Shown: positions 9,532 to 18,287, counted from the stretch's first letter. The stretch is DNA of 64,000 nt from Candidatus Gastranaerophilales bacterium (GCA_947624325.1 CANQJT010000002.1:186001-250000), one strand, 5' to 3'. A program made the numbers and translations. The notes: generated by a model from the letters alone, not told the origin.

Positions 9532-10195
9532 ATTCGTTTGCCTTTAACGGTAAACATTTTTGACCTTGGGCTTCCAATAAATCCACAAATTTTCTTAAAT
9601 CTGCTTTTATATTAGAAAAAGTATCATAATGCATAGGAATTACCTCCATTGCATATAACATTTTTGCTGCTGCCGCTGCATCTTCAATATCCATCGTATA
9701 ATGCCCTCCAATAGGTAAAAGAGCATAATAAGGATTACACATATCGCCTATCATCCTGAAATCCGGCATTAAACCCGTGTCACCGGCATGATATATTCTT
9801 GTTCCGTCTATATCAAACATATAACTTACCGCTACACCGCCATAAGGTAAATCGGGATTTGAGCTTGAATGTAGTGCATTAAATACCTTAACATTACCCC
9901 ATTTAAATTTTAAATTTGCACCTACATTTATTCCTACGGCTTTTGCACCCTTTTCCATACAGTAGCTTGCAAGCTCAACAACCGCATATATTATAGCCCC
10001 TGTATGTTTGGATATTGCTATGGCATCACCCAAATGATCAAGATGTGCATGTGTAACAAATATATGAGTTATTCTTTTTTTCTTATAATCAAAATCCGCA
10101 AACGGATTGCCTGTTATAAACGGATCTATTAATATTCCGTCCCAATCTTTTTCTATGAAAAAAGCACTGTGCCCTAAATATGTTAATTTCCTCAT
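9518..10195 (-). CDS. Metal-dependent hydrolase, metallo-beta-lactamase fold (UPF0173)
   Basis: 225 residues with the full metallo-beta-lactamase metal set: THAHLDHLGD (HxHxDH), a histidine in ALHSSS, the aspartate in HAGDTG, and the last histidine in IPMHYDTF. The start LTYLGHSAFFIE and the GGHYTMD segment are typical of the UPF0173 group (YtkL-like). Substrate unknown; probably a cytoplasmic phosphodiester or ester hydrolase. First gene of the coupled trio with DUF3326 and the pilin-like gene. Confidence 0.85.
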   Translation of the reverse strand: MRKLTYLGHSAFFIEKDWDGILIDPFITGNPFADFDYKKKRITHIFVTHAHLDHLGDAIAISKHTGAIIYAVVELASYCMEKGAKAVGINVGANLKFKWGNVKVFNALHSSSNPDLPYGGVAVSYMFDIDGTRIYHAGDTGLMPDFRMIGDMCNPYYALLPIGGHYTMDIEDAAAAAKMLYAMEVIPMHYDTFSNIKADLRKFVDLLEAQGQKCLPLKANEYVEF

Positions 10196-10257
10196 ATTCT
10201 TTCTCCGGATTATTTATACTTAAATTTTACCAAATTTAAGCATTTTGGGGAATAGGT

Positions 10258-10638
10258 TTAACAACAAAGAAATCTTTTGAGTTTATTTAGGATACTGCTA
10301 ATTTTTGTCGTACCGGATATTAAAGAATCAGGATGAAAAGGCTTGTATTCATTTATTATATTTTCAGGAAGATTTTCTCCTTTACTTAATGTTTCTTCTA
10401 TAAAATTTAAAAATTCATCCTGCTCTTTCCTGTAAAGTTCGTCTTTAGCACGAATATCTTCATCCGCTTCCAAATGACACAAAGCATGCCAGCTTGCGAT
10501 TATTGTTGAATCATTACAATCTTTTGGAAACTGCGATAAAGCATCCCTTACCGATATCCTTTTTGTAAGGGCATATTTATACAGTTTTGCAACTTCTTTT
10601 CTTAATTCGGTATAATCTATACCTTTATTCCCGTACAT
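10258..10638 (-). CDS. Unknown 126-residue protein coupled to BlaI-type repressor
   Basis: No family recognised. Soluble, helical, with WHALCHLEADED in the middle and CC at the C-terminus. Its ATG lies 22 bp inside the end of the repressor gene, so translation is likely coupled and the two may act together. No helix-turn-helix and no membrane segment is seen. It is not a BlaR1-type sensor, which would be much longer and carry a metalloprotease motif. Confidence 0.5.
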   Translation of the reverse strand: MYGNKGIDYTELRKEVAKLYKYALTKRISVRDALSQFPKDCNDSTIIASWHALCHLEADEDIRAKDELYRKEQDEFLNFIEETLSKGENLPENIINEYKPFHPDSLISGTTKISSILNKLKRFLCC

Positions 10639-10967
10639 TGTTTTTCAAGAGCCTTCATTAATGAGCGCACATCATTATTAAAATATTGTCCGGCAAGCTT
10701 ATTTATTGCACTTGCAGCCATTTCTTCACGGCTCTCTACTGATTTATAACAGAATTTTTTTCCGCTTTTTTGTCTTTTTAACAGATGTTTATCTACTAAC
10801 CTGTCCATTACCGTTTTTACAGTCGTATATGCTCTTATATTGCCGTTTTTATTTATTTGAGATAATACTTCGCTTACTGAAATATCTTTTGAATTTATCC
10901 CGTTTTCTTCCATTAACCAAACAGCATTAAGTATTTCATTTTCAAGAGTTCCGTGTGTAAATGACAT
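10617..10967 (-). CDS. BlaI/MecI/CopY-family transcriptional repressor
   Basis: 116 residues with the winged-helix layout of BlaI/CopY: LENEILNAVWLM at the start, a recognition helix in RAYTTVKTVMDRLVDKHLL near residues 45-62, and a C-terminal dimerisation helix. Family members bind dyad operators and leave DNA after proteolysis or metal binding. No beta-lactamase, copper ATPase or BlaR1 is adjacent, so the regulated genes are unknown; the coupled 126-residue gene is the only obvious partner. Confidence 0.8.
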   Translation of the reverse strand: MSFTHGTLENEILNAVWLMEENGINSKDISVSEVLSQINKNGNIRAYTTVKTVMDRLVDKHLLKRQKSGKKFCYKSVESREEMAASAINKLAGQYFNNDVRSLMKALEKQCTGIKV

Positions 10968-11048
10968 TTATTCCTTCCTTTTTATTTGATTTTTATATGT
11001 TAATTAAATTGTAAACTTTTTATTACTACTATTATAGCACTTATGAAT

Positions 11049-14000
11049 TCAGATTACATTATTTTGTGAAAAATTATTAAAAAAATTACTTAGTTTTGTT
11101 TTTTTATTCCTTCTGTATACTTTGGCGCTTGTTATATAGAGTTCCGATTTTGCCCTTGTTATTCCTACATACAATAGCCTTAGTGTTTCATACAGCTGTT
11201 CTTGTTTTATTTCACCCAGAGTTTTTATTTTTGTTTTATTTACCAATGCTTTTATTGTTTCCGTAAAATGCCCTGAGTTCTTAAGTTTTACATTCTCTAT
11301 TTCAAGGGGATAATTATCTTCATTCATTTGTGCTAGAAATACATAATCAAACTCATCCCCCTTTGATTTATGAGCGGTCATTATTTCAACTCCGGAATTA
11401 TCTTTTTCTTCTTCAAAAAATTTATACATGCTCATAGGTTTATTTGCACTGTATTCAAGCCCGTTTAAAATACTTTCGGCAGAGTCGGAATTATTCATTA
11501 ATTTTTTTATGTAAGTAGATATAATATATGTGTTTGCTCTTTCAATTTCTGTTTTGGAATAATATAAACCTGCTTTTAATGCCGTTATTTCTATACTTTC
11601 CGTTGAATTGTTCAGCCAGTATTCAATATCCCAGTATAATTGGTTTAGCCCTTCCGTCGGCAGTTCATCGGGGTTTAGGTTTATAAAAGGCATTTTTATT
11701 GATTTTATGTAATCTATATCTTCTTTTGTTATTGATTTTGTGTAATTTTTGGCAAGATTTATAATATTCTCTTTATTTACGGGATTTTCCAACAACTTTA
11801 ATACGGAAAATATATATTTATATATTCTGTTCTGCCCCATTGTATCTGTTCTTACAGAGGTTTTTATATCATTTGCAAGGAAAAGTTCATTATATTCATT
11901 AACCTGCGAGTTTAGTCTTAAAAGTACACCTATTGAAGCATTCGGGTTATCTTTTTTTATTGATTTGATTTTGTTTACTATAAATTGTTTTTCATCCTTT
12001 TCGGTTTCAAAAATTAAATATTCGGGTGATTTTTTGTTATCAGGATTATTTTTTGTACCTTTTATTTGAATATCATAAAAAGCAGGCTTTAATTCTTCTT
12101 TTTGAAGGGATTTTTTAATTAATTCATTTGCATAAGTGTATATTGGCACGGAACATCTTTGAGATGAATTCATTTCAACTTTTTTGTTTGTCCTTATAAA
12201 TTCTTTAAAGCCTTCTGTGTCGCTGTTTGTAAAGGTTGATGTAATCGCTTGATTTATATCTCCGCATCTTACAATATTTTTGTGCTTTCCGCTCAATAAA
12301 TTTAACAGTACCTGCTGAATTTGAGTGGAATCCTGCGCTTCATCTTCTATTATGTATCTGCAAATCTCTTGATAATTATTTAATATATCTTTATTTTCTT
12401 TTAATATTTTTACGGCATAATAGAGCATATCATCGTAATCAAGAAGATTATTCCGCTTTAAATAATTATTATATTCCCTGTAAAAATTGAAAAACTCTTT
12501 AATTTCTTTATATTTTGAGGTTATATTTTCATTATTTTGCGAAAGTTTTACTATGGAAATACATCTTAAATAATTTTCAAAATTATCTTCATTGATTTTA
12601 TTTGTAATCAAAAGTTCTTTTATTATTTTTTCTTTTTGCGTATCATCACAAATTTGAAAATTTTCATCAAGTCCTGCTTTTATATAATTTGAATTTTCTT
12701 TGATAATTCTCAGTGCAAGCCCATGAATTGTTGATATATTAGGTAATTCTGCACTTTGTCCCAGTGCGGTTTGAATTCTTTCCTTAAAATTCTTTGCTGC
12801 CGACTCCATATAAGTTAATACAAAAATGTTAGAGCCTTTTATTCCTGCCTTCATAAGCTTTATAATTAAGGCAAGAAGTATTGTGGTTTTGCCTGCCCCC
12901 GGAACTGCCATTATCCCCATTTTACCGCTTTTATACTCTAAAACCGCCTTTTGGTCATCTCTGGGAATAATTTTATACTCTTTGCGCTCTTCTTTAATAT
13001 CTGTATATATGTATTCGTTTAATCCTGAGAAATTCTCGTTTCCGTTGTTATCGTATATGCTTGAGTATAGCTTTATTTCCTTTTCTGCACATAACATTAA
13101 TTTTCTTATTACGGATGCTGTTTTTTCTCTGGTCAGGGTAATATTATCTTCAATTGTATATTCGTTTTTTGCCCAATCCTTGCTCAATACCCATGAATTA
13201 TATAATGTTCCCGTATCTTCTTTTAACCATTCACTGCTTGATATATCAAGCCATAATTGGTATTTGGTTTGAATTGAATAATCAATAATTTTCTGTCCCG
13301 TTGCCGTTATTACTGCATCCTTGTTGATTTTTATACTCTCTGTCGGATTTTCGCTTATTATACTGTTTTCTATTTGAAGGATAAATTCTTTTGCAGTATC
13401 TTCACCGCTGAATGCAGTTTCAAAACTTTGAGCTTCTTTTAATAAAAAATCATATTTTTTTGTGTTTGGATTTGAGTTAAATTCTTTAATTAAATTGTTG
13501 TATATTATTTTTATTTGCTCGCTTATCTTCGATTTAGATTTTTTTAATGAGCTAATTATATTTTTTAATTTTATATATTTGTCTTCATATTCATTATTTT
13601 CAAATTTTATTTCGTCAAAATTATTATTTTGTAATTTATAATTTTTTAACGGAATCCTTAATAAATTAATCAATACATTTTTTATTTCATAATCTTTTAA
13701 TTTAATACCATTTACGGCTTTTAAAATGCTGATTATATGCTTAATATCTGCACAATCAGATAATTTTTCACTGCCCGAAAGTATTTGAAAATTAATATTA
13801 ACCGCTTTTTCTTTTAAAGTATTAATAAGCACATCATCAATAAGCGGAGTAATAACAGCAATATCGCAAGGTTTTACTCCTGAATCAATAAGCTTATTTA
13901 TATCTTTTATAACTTCATCCGCCATCTCAAATCTTGTTGATTTTTGGCACAAGCTTATATCTTTTAATGAAGTTTTTTTCCCGTTTTTTAAATTATTATA

Positions 14001-14828
14001 TATAATATCTGCTGTATCTGAATATTTATCAGATTGTTTTACAATAATTTCTTTAGAAATATATTTTTTCTTAAATTCATTAATTCCTGATTTATACGCA
14101 CATAAATAACCGCATCTTGATGAACCTTTTATATCATATGTAATATAATAGTCTTTTAAATAAGGCATAAGATTATCAATAAATTCCCACATTAAATAAG
14201 ATAATTCATCACTGTCATCAACAAATAAATATTCAAAATTCTTGAAATAATTTGTATTCTTATAAATTAAAGGCAAAACTGCCATCTGTCTTAAATAATC
14301 AAAACTGTTTAATTCAATTGTTTTCATTTTATAATTATCTATAGCCTTTTGGGCATCTTTATAAAATGATTCTTTTAATATTTTGGATTTTTCTGTTATT
14401 TCTTTAACACCTAAATCATTTTGAACAATCAAAGAGTATCTTCTGAATAATTGATGAAGCAGGTTTACTTTAGATATATAATCACTGAAATCTGCTTCTT
14501 TTATACATTGTTTAAATATAAACTGAGAGACTTCAAGTCCGCATAAATTGGGTTTTTCGTTATTATTTTTCCCTGCAATTTTTAATATATAATCCCAATT
14601 ATCAGAAAGCGCATTATAACAAAGACCTGCAGGAGTATAGATTTTCAGGTTGTTTTCGGATATTTTGCCTGATGTCTTTTTTAATTCTTCCAGTAATTGA
14701 AATTTTTTATATGAATTTAAAACTAAAAATAAGATATTGCTCGGATTAACCCCTTTATTTACAAGCTCGAGGTATTTTTCAACTAATATATGAGTTCGTT
14801 CTTTTCCGTAATATCCCTGAATTAACAT
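11049..14828 (-). CDS. UvrD/Rep-family SF1 helicase with degenerate N-terminal half
   Basis: 1259 residues. The back half is a complete superfamily 1A helicase: Walker A AVPGAGKTT near residue 640, Walker B EDEAQD near 828, motif V/VI segments TAHKSKGDEFDYVFLA near 1153 and LLYVGITRAKSELYI near 1217. The front 600 residues repeat the outline in worn form: GYYGKERTHILVEKYL at residues 5-20 where a Walker A should be, and FVDDSDELS near residue 205 where DEAQD should be. This resembles the AddB/RecB idea of one live and one dead motor in one chain. No nuclease motif was seen. Probably DNA repair; no partner gene is adjacent. Confidence 0.8.
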   Translation of the reverse strand: MLIQGYYGKERTHILVEKYLELVNKGVNPSNILFLVLNSYKKFQLLEELKKTSGKISENNLKIYTPAGLCYNALSDNWDYILKIAGKNNNEKPNLCGLEVSQFIFKQCIKEADFSDYISKVNLLHQLFRRYSLIVQNDLGVKEITEKSKILKESFYKDAQKAIDNYKMKTIELNSFDYLRQMAVLPLIYKNTNYFKNFEYLFVDDSDELSYLMWEFIDNLMPYLKDYYITYDIKGSSRCGYLCAYKSGINEFKKKYISKEIIVKQSDKYSDTADIIYNNLKNGKKTSLKDISLCQKSTRFEMADEVIKDINKLIDSGVKPCDIAVITPLIDDVLINTLKEKAVNINFQILSGSEKLSDCADIKHIISILKAVNGIKLKDYEIKNVLINLLRIPLKNYKLQNNNFDEIKFENNEYEDKYIKLKNIISSLKKSKSKISEQIKIIYNNLIKEFNSNPNTKKYDFLLKEAQSFETAFSGEDTAKEFILQIENSIISENPTESIKINKDAVITATGQKIIDYSIQTKYQLWLDISSSEWLKEDTGTLYNSWVLSKDWAKNEYTIEDNITLTREKTASVIRKLMLCAEKEIKLYSSIYDNNGNENFSGLNEYIYTDIKEERKEYKIIPRDDQKAVLEYKSGKMGIMAVPGAGKTTILLALIIKLMKAGIKGSNIFVLTYMESAAKNFKERIQTALGQSAELPNISTIHGLALRIIKENSNYIKAGLDENFQICDDTQKEKIIKELLITNKINEDNFENYLRCISIVKLSQNNENITSKYKEIKEFFNFYREYNNYLKRNNLLDYDDMLYYAVKILKENKDILNNYQEICRYIIEDEAQDSTQIQQVLLNLLSGKHKNIVRCGDINQAITSTFTNSDTEGFKEFIRTNKKVEMNSSQRCSVPIYTYANELIKKSLQKEELKPAFYDIQIKGTKNNPDNKKSPEYLIFETEKDEKQFIVNKIKSIKKDNPNASIGVLLRLNSQVNEYNELFLANDIKTSVRTDTMGQNRIYKYIFSVLKLLENPVNKENIINLAKNYTKSITKEDIDYIKSIKMPFINLNPDELPTEGLNQLYWDIEYWLNNSTESIEITALKAGLYYSKTEIERANTYIISTYIKKLMNNSDSAESILNGLEYSANKPMSMYKFFEEEKDNSGVEIMTAHKSKGDEFDYVFLAQMNEDNYPLEIENVKLKNSGHFTETIKALVNKTKIKTLGEIKQEQLYETLRLLYVGITRAKSELYITSAKVYRRNKKTKLSNFFNNFSQNNVI

Positions 14829-14883
14829 ACTATTTATTTTATAACATTTTCAACGATATAAGCTATTATATTAATATTAAGTA

Positions 14884-14934
14884 TTGTTAAGAAAAAGCGC
14901 CTGTTTTAAAATTCAACTTAATATTTCTTAACAA
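14884..14934. promoter_or_regulatory. Long inverted repeat upstream of sigma factor gene, possible operator
   Basis: TTGTTAAGAAA at 14884-14894 and TTTCTTAACAA at 14924-14934 are perfect 11-bp complements 29 bp apart. They lie directly ahead of the candidate promoter at 14940-14968. Could bind a dimeric regulator or end the divergent transcript; low GC makes a terminator unlikely. Confidence 0.4.
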
Positions 14935-14939
14935 CATGA

Positions 14940-14968
14940 TTGAATTTGGATATGCAATGTGATATATT
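14940..14968 (+). promoter_or_regulatory. Promoter of the group 2 sigma gene
   Basis: TTGAAT (14940-14945), 17-bp spacer, TATATT (14963-14968). The resulting leader would be about 130 nt. It contains a 7-bp stem (CGTAAGG 15000-15006 with CCTTACG 15027-15033) and a small hairpin GCAG/CTGC at 15053-15064, so the 5' UTR is structured. I do not recognise it as a known riboswitch class. Confidence 0.5.
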
Positions 14969-15107
14969 AAAGATATACAAAAGATATATAATAAATTTTC
15001 GTAAGGCACTAAAATTATTCTCTTTCCCTTACGGTCAGGTTAGTATTCCCATGCAGATTTCTGCTGGTTATTTCGGTGTGTATTAATATTAAATCAGGAG
15101 CATTACT

Positions 15108-15998
15108 ATGGCATTAAATTGTACTTTTAATTCAGATGTTGTTTCAGACTTTCAAAATTATTTATATTCGGATTCAAAATTAAACGAATATATAAAAGAA
15201 GTGTATAAGTATAGAAACCTTTCGGCTGAAGATGAACAGGACTTGGCAAAAAGAGCAAAAGAAGGCGATAAAAAAGCTAAAAAAGAATTAATAAAATCAA
15301 ATTTAAAATTAGTTATTATGATTGCAAAAAAAGTAATTCAAACAAGTAAAATTCCTATGACGGACTTGATTCAGGAAGGTAATATCGGATTAATGACGGC
15401 TGTTGATAAATTTAATTGGAAATTTGGCTATAGATTTGCGACATATGCCTCATGGTGGATAAAACAAGCTATGTTTAAAGCTGTTTCCGAACAATCACAT
15501 CCGGTTAAAATCCCCGTGTATATTCAAGAAACTTTATCAAGATACTCAAAAATTAAGACAGAAATGGAAAATTCGGGAATGTCTGATATAAAAACCGAAG
15601 ATATAGCCGAAAAAATGAACATTGAAAGTTATAAAATCAATAATTATTTAAATGCGTATAAAAAAACTCTTTCGCTTGAAGGTGAAATTGAAATGCAAAA
15701 TGGCTCTGCAGTTAAATTAATTGATATTCTTGAAGATGAAAAAAGTTCAGCTTCAAAAGAAACAGAATATAATTCTTTAAAAGAAAATATTGTTAAAATT
15801 CTCTCAGGTTTAAAAGAAAGAGAACAAAAAGTTATAGTTTTAAGATTTGGGCTTGGCAACTCTGAAAAGCAGACTCTGGAAGAAATCGGCAAACTATATG
15901 GTGTTACAAAAGAATGTATCAGGCAAACAGAAACAAGAGCATTAAATAAATTGAAAAATAATACCACTTTTGGACTATATCAGGATTATATTATATAA
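15108..15998 (+). CDS. RNA polymerase sigma factor, sigma-70 group 2/3 (RpoH/SigB-like layout)
   Basis: 296 residues without region 1.1. Region 2 is clear: LVIMIAKKV, DLIQEGNIGLMTAVDKF and the promoter-melting part RFATYASWWIKQA (about residues 60-125). Region 4 holds LEEIGKLYGVTKECIRQTETRALNKL near the end. Strong ribosome site AGGAG before the ATG. The primary sigma factor is expected elsewhere and longer, so this is an alternative sigma. Its structured leader and upstream inverted repeat suggest control of its own. Regulon unknown. Confidence 0.9.
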   Translation: MALNCTFNSDVVSDFQNYLYSDSKLNEYIKEVYKYRNLSAEDEQDLAKRAKEGDKKAKKELIKSNLKLVIMIAKKVIQTSKIPMTDLIQEGNIGLMTAVDKFNWKFGYRFATYASWWIKQAMFKAVSEQSHPVKIPVYIQETLSRYSKIKTEMENSGMSDIKTEDIAEKMNIESYKINNYLNAYKKTLSLEGEIEMQNGSAVKLIDILEDEKSSASKETEYNSLKENIVKILSGLKEREQKVIVLRFGLGNSEKQTLEEIGKLYGVTKECIRQTETRALNKLKNNTTFGLYQDYII

Positions 15999-16042
15999 AT
16001 AGCCTAATCATAAGGCATTAGAGAATTAAAAAGTTGTAAGTC

Positions 16043-16071
16043 TTTACAAAGTCTGGATATAGGTGTAAAAT
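16043..16071 (+). promoter_or_regulatory. Promoter of rpsA
   Basis: TTTACA (16043-16048), 17-bp spacer, TAAAAT (16066-16071), about 45 bp before the rpsA ATG. Confidence 0.6.
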
Positions 16072-16116
16072 AACTTTTAAAAAGATAGTTATTATAACCA
16101 ACGGAGTAAGAGAGAG

Positions 16117-17175
16117 ATGAACAGCCAAGAGTATACCGATTCAGAATTTGAGGCATTACTTAGCAATTATGATTACAATTTTCAAAAAGGTGATTTAGTT
16201 AAAGGGATAGTATGTTCTTATGATTCAACAGGTGTCATTGTTGATATCGGCGCAAAAACCTCGGCTTATGTGCCTGAAAAAGAAGCAATTATTAATAAAG
16301 ATGTTCCTTTAGAAGAAACATTAAAGAAAAATCAAGAATATGAATTCCTGATAATAAGGGAAGAAGATGAAGACGGCAGGTTCATGCTCTCATATAAAAA
16401 GGTCGCTCTTGCTTATAGCTGGAGAGAACTTGAACAAATTAAAGCAAATGATGATGTAGTTGAAGGTACCGTTGTTTCTATAGTTAAAGGCGGTATACTT
16501 GTTGAAGTTAAAGGAGTGAGGGGATTTGTTCCTTCAAGCCAATTAAGATTAAAGGCAGGCGACAGTGCAGTAGGTGATAAGCTTGAATTAAAAATCTTAA
16601 CTATGGATATTCAACAAGGTAACTTTATACTTTCTAACAGAAAAGTTTATGCTGAAGATAAAGATGATAATAAAAAAGATTTATTTTCTTCACTTGAAGT
16701 AGGTCAGATTGTTAAAGGCGAAGTTGTTAGAATTACCGATTTCGGTGCCTTTATTGATATAGGCGGTGTAGATGCACTGCTTCCTTTATCACAAATTTCA
16801 TGGAGATGGGTGGATCATCCCTCTGATATCCTTAAAGTCGGTGATGTGGTTAATGTTGAAATTATTGTTATCGATAACGATAAACAGAGAATAAGTTTAA
16901 GTCTTAAAAATCTTGAAAAAGACCCTTGGCTTGAAGCTAAAGATAAAATAAATGACGGTGATAAACTTGAAGGTACAATTACCAGAATTAAACATTTTGG
17001 TGCTTTTGTTGAAGTATTCCCGGGTGTAGAAGCTCTATTACCTAATAATGAACTGACTGAATATCAAAATCAGCATAATACGGTTTTAAAAGTCGGGGAT
17101 AAAATTCAAACAACTATTATTAAGTTTAATCCTGATGACAGAAGAATCAGTTTAAGTATTAAAGATGAAGGTTAA
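16117..17175 (+). CDS. rpsA: Ribosomal protein S1-like protein, four S1 domains
   Basis: 352 residues made of four S1 RNA-binding domains at about 20-95, 108-178, 193-262 and 279-350. The third and fourth carry the strongest matches (VKGEVVRITDFGAFIDIG and LEGTITRIKHFGAFVEV, with ISLSLK/ISLSIK ends). E. coli S1 has six domains and cyanobacterial S1 three or four, so the length fits the cyanobacterial side. It helps the 30S subunit bind mRNA. The stop overlaps the start of the next gene by 11 bp. Confidence 0.9.
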   Translation: MNSQEYTDSEFEALLSNYDYNFQKGDLVKGIVCSYDSTGVIVDIGAKTSAYVPEKEAIINKDVPLEETLKKNQEYEFLIIREEDEDGRFMLSYKKVALAYSWRELEQIKANDDVVEGTVVSIVKGGILVEVKGVRGFVPSSQLRLKAGDSAVGDKLELKILTMDIQQGNFILSNRKVYAEDKDDNKKDLFSSLEVGQIVKGEVVRITDFGAFIDIGGVDALLPLSQISWRWVDHPSDILKVGDVVNVEIIVIDNDKQRISLSLKNLEKDPWLEAKDKINDGDKLEGTITRIKHFGAFVEVFPGVEALLPNNELTEYQNQHNTVLKVGDKIQTTIIKFNPDDRRISLSIKDEG

Positions 17176-17704
17176 TAATAAAAAAATAATTATCTTTTCC
17201 GGAAAACAATTTTCCGGAAAAGATACTGTTGCAAAAATTTTGTTGAATGAATTTAAATCTTTTAAAAGAATTGGAATTGCAGATGCAATTAAACTGGAAT
17301 ATTCCCGAAAAACAGGTTTAAGTATTGAAGAAATTGAAAAAAATAAATCACAATACAGGCAGGATTTAATAAATCTCGGTGATTGGGGCAGAGGGCAAAA
17401 TCCTGATTATTGGCTTAATTCGATAATTAATTACGACGGTGATGTTATTGTAACTGATATAAGAGTTAAACATGAACTTGATTTGTTTCGTTCGTTTGGT
17501 GCATTTTGCATAAGAGTTGAAGCATCTGAAGAGGTAAGAAGTAAAAGAGGCAGGCTTGTTTCTTCAAATGACTCAACAGAAACGGACTTGGATAATATAA
17601 CTGATTGGGATTATGTTATTAAAAATGAAGGAAGTTATGAGGATTTAGTTAATAAAACTAAAAAACTTATAACAGCAATAAAAGTCAAAATGTCGTTAAA
17701 ATAA
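17165..17704 (+). CDS. P-loop kinase resembling animal-type phosphomevalonate kinase / NMP kinase
   Basis: 179 residues. P-loop GKQFSGKDT at 13-21, then EYSRKTGLS, YRQDLINLGDWGR and, near residue 130, RGRLVSSNDSTETDLDN. This order matches the phosphomevalonate kinase type found in animals (SGKxxxGKD, then RG...ESxxGLDN) and related deoxynucleotide kinases. Whether it phosphorylates phosphomevalonate, a nucleotide or something else cannot be decided; no mevalonate-pathway gene is nearby. The ATG lies inside the end of rpsA (11-bp overlap), so it is translated with S1. Confidence 0.65.
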   Translation: MKVNNKKIIIFSGKQFSGKDTVAKILLNEFKSFKRIGIADAIKLEYSRKTGLSIEEIEKNKSQYRQDLINLGDWGRGQNPDYWLNSIINYDGDVIVTDIRVKHELDLFRSFGAFCIRVEASEEVRSKRGRLVSSNDSTETDLDNITDWDYVIKNEGSYEDLVNKTKKLITAIKVKMSLK

Positions 17705-17727
17705 GAAATATAATTATTATTTTTATT

Positions 17728-17940
17728 AAATTAAATAAAAAATAAAGTTTTCGACCTGATACTTCGTTTCTGTTTCACTAACCTCAACCAGAGGCTTCGT
17801 AACTCGTTCCAAATTATAAAATTATATTAGAAAGAATAATGAACCGGCTATGCCGGCAGACGAAGCCCTGATGTTGTTTCGGTAAGTGAACCCACGAAAC
17901 TCCGTATATGGTTTTCAAACTTTATTTTTTTATTTAATAT
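17728..17940. repeat. Large imperfect palindrome (MITE-like or structured RNA)
   Basis: Two arms of about 85 bp are near reverse complements. The left arm begins TAAATAAAAAATAAAGTTTT and passes CGTTTCTGTTTCACTAACC and CCAGAGGCTTCGT. The right arm has ACGAAGCCCTGATGTTG, GGTAAGTGAACCCACGAAAC and CAAACTTTATTTTTTTATTT. A small inner hairpin CCGGC-TAT-GCCGG sits near the centre (17844-17856). The arms differ at scattered positions yet stay complementary over most of their length. No good reading frame covers it. Confidence 0.6.
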
Positions 17941-17978
17941 TTTAAATTTTGCAAATAATATAAAAATTAAAGTTCCTT

Positions 17979-18103
17979 GCGTAGTATAGTACAACTTCTT
18001 TGCGAAGCAGCAACAAAGCCCCGTCTGTTTGAAGCCGTTAGGCAAGTTACGGGGCTTCAGGCTGAGCTTAGAAGTTATCTATACGAAGCATCAGAACGCA
18101 ATT
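17979..18103. repeat. Second stem-loop element ahead of rplU
   Basis: Nested complementary blocks: GTATAGTACAACTTCT with AGAAGTTATCTATAC, and AAGCCCCGT (18017-18025) with ACGGGGCTT (18049-18057), plus an apical GCC-GTTA-GGC. Imperfect between the blocks. It follows the larger palindrome within 40 bp. Could be a small RNA, a leader structure or a palindromic insertion. Confidence 0.5.
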
Positions 18104-18159
18104 TTTATATTATTTGCATTAACATAACAATAATATTTTTTATGGAAAAATTAATCCCC

Positions 18160-18287
18160 TGTTGACAATAGGTTATGTGCAAGTTAAACTTTTTCTATAA
18201 TGCTTATTATTATGCATGTGTATAGATAGGTACACCGCCCTTAAATGCTTATACAGCTGCGGATGCCTCAAGTGAAAGGAATTTAAA
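18160..18287 (+). promoter_or_regulatory. rplU promoter region and leader
   Basis: TATAAT at 18196-18201 is a clear -10; TTGACA at 18162-18167 is too far upstream (28 bp) to be its -35. The roughly 80-nt leader after it has GGTACACCGCCC and ACAGCTGCGGATG segments before the AAAGGA ribosome site. Its position suggests an autoregulatory L21-type leader, but I cannot confirm the known L21 leader fold. Confidence 0.35.

Noticed and set aside
10258-10967. BlaI-BlaR1 beta-lactam resistance locus
   Set aside because: The coupled gene is only 126 residues without membrane helices or a metalloprotease motif, and there is no beta-lactamase.
17848-18165. Two small open frames over the palindromic elements (17848-18045 minus, 17977-18165 plus)
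   Set aside because: They only read through the inverted repeats, have no ribosome site, and overlap each other on opposite strands.
18162-18167. TTGACA as the -35 box of rplU
   Set aside because: It lies 28 bp from the TATAAT, too far for a sigma-70 promoter.
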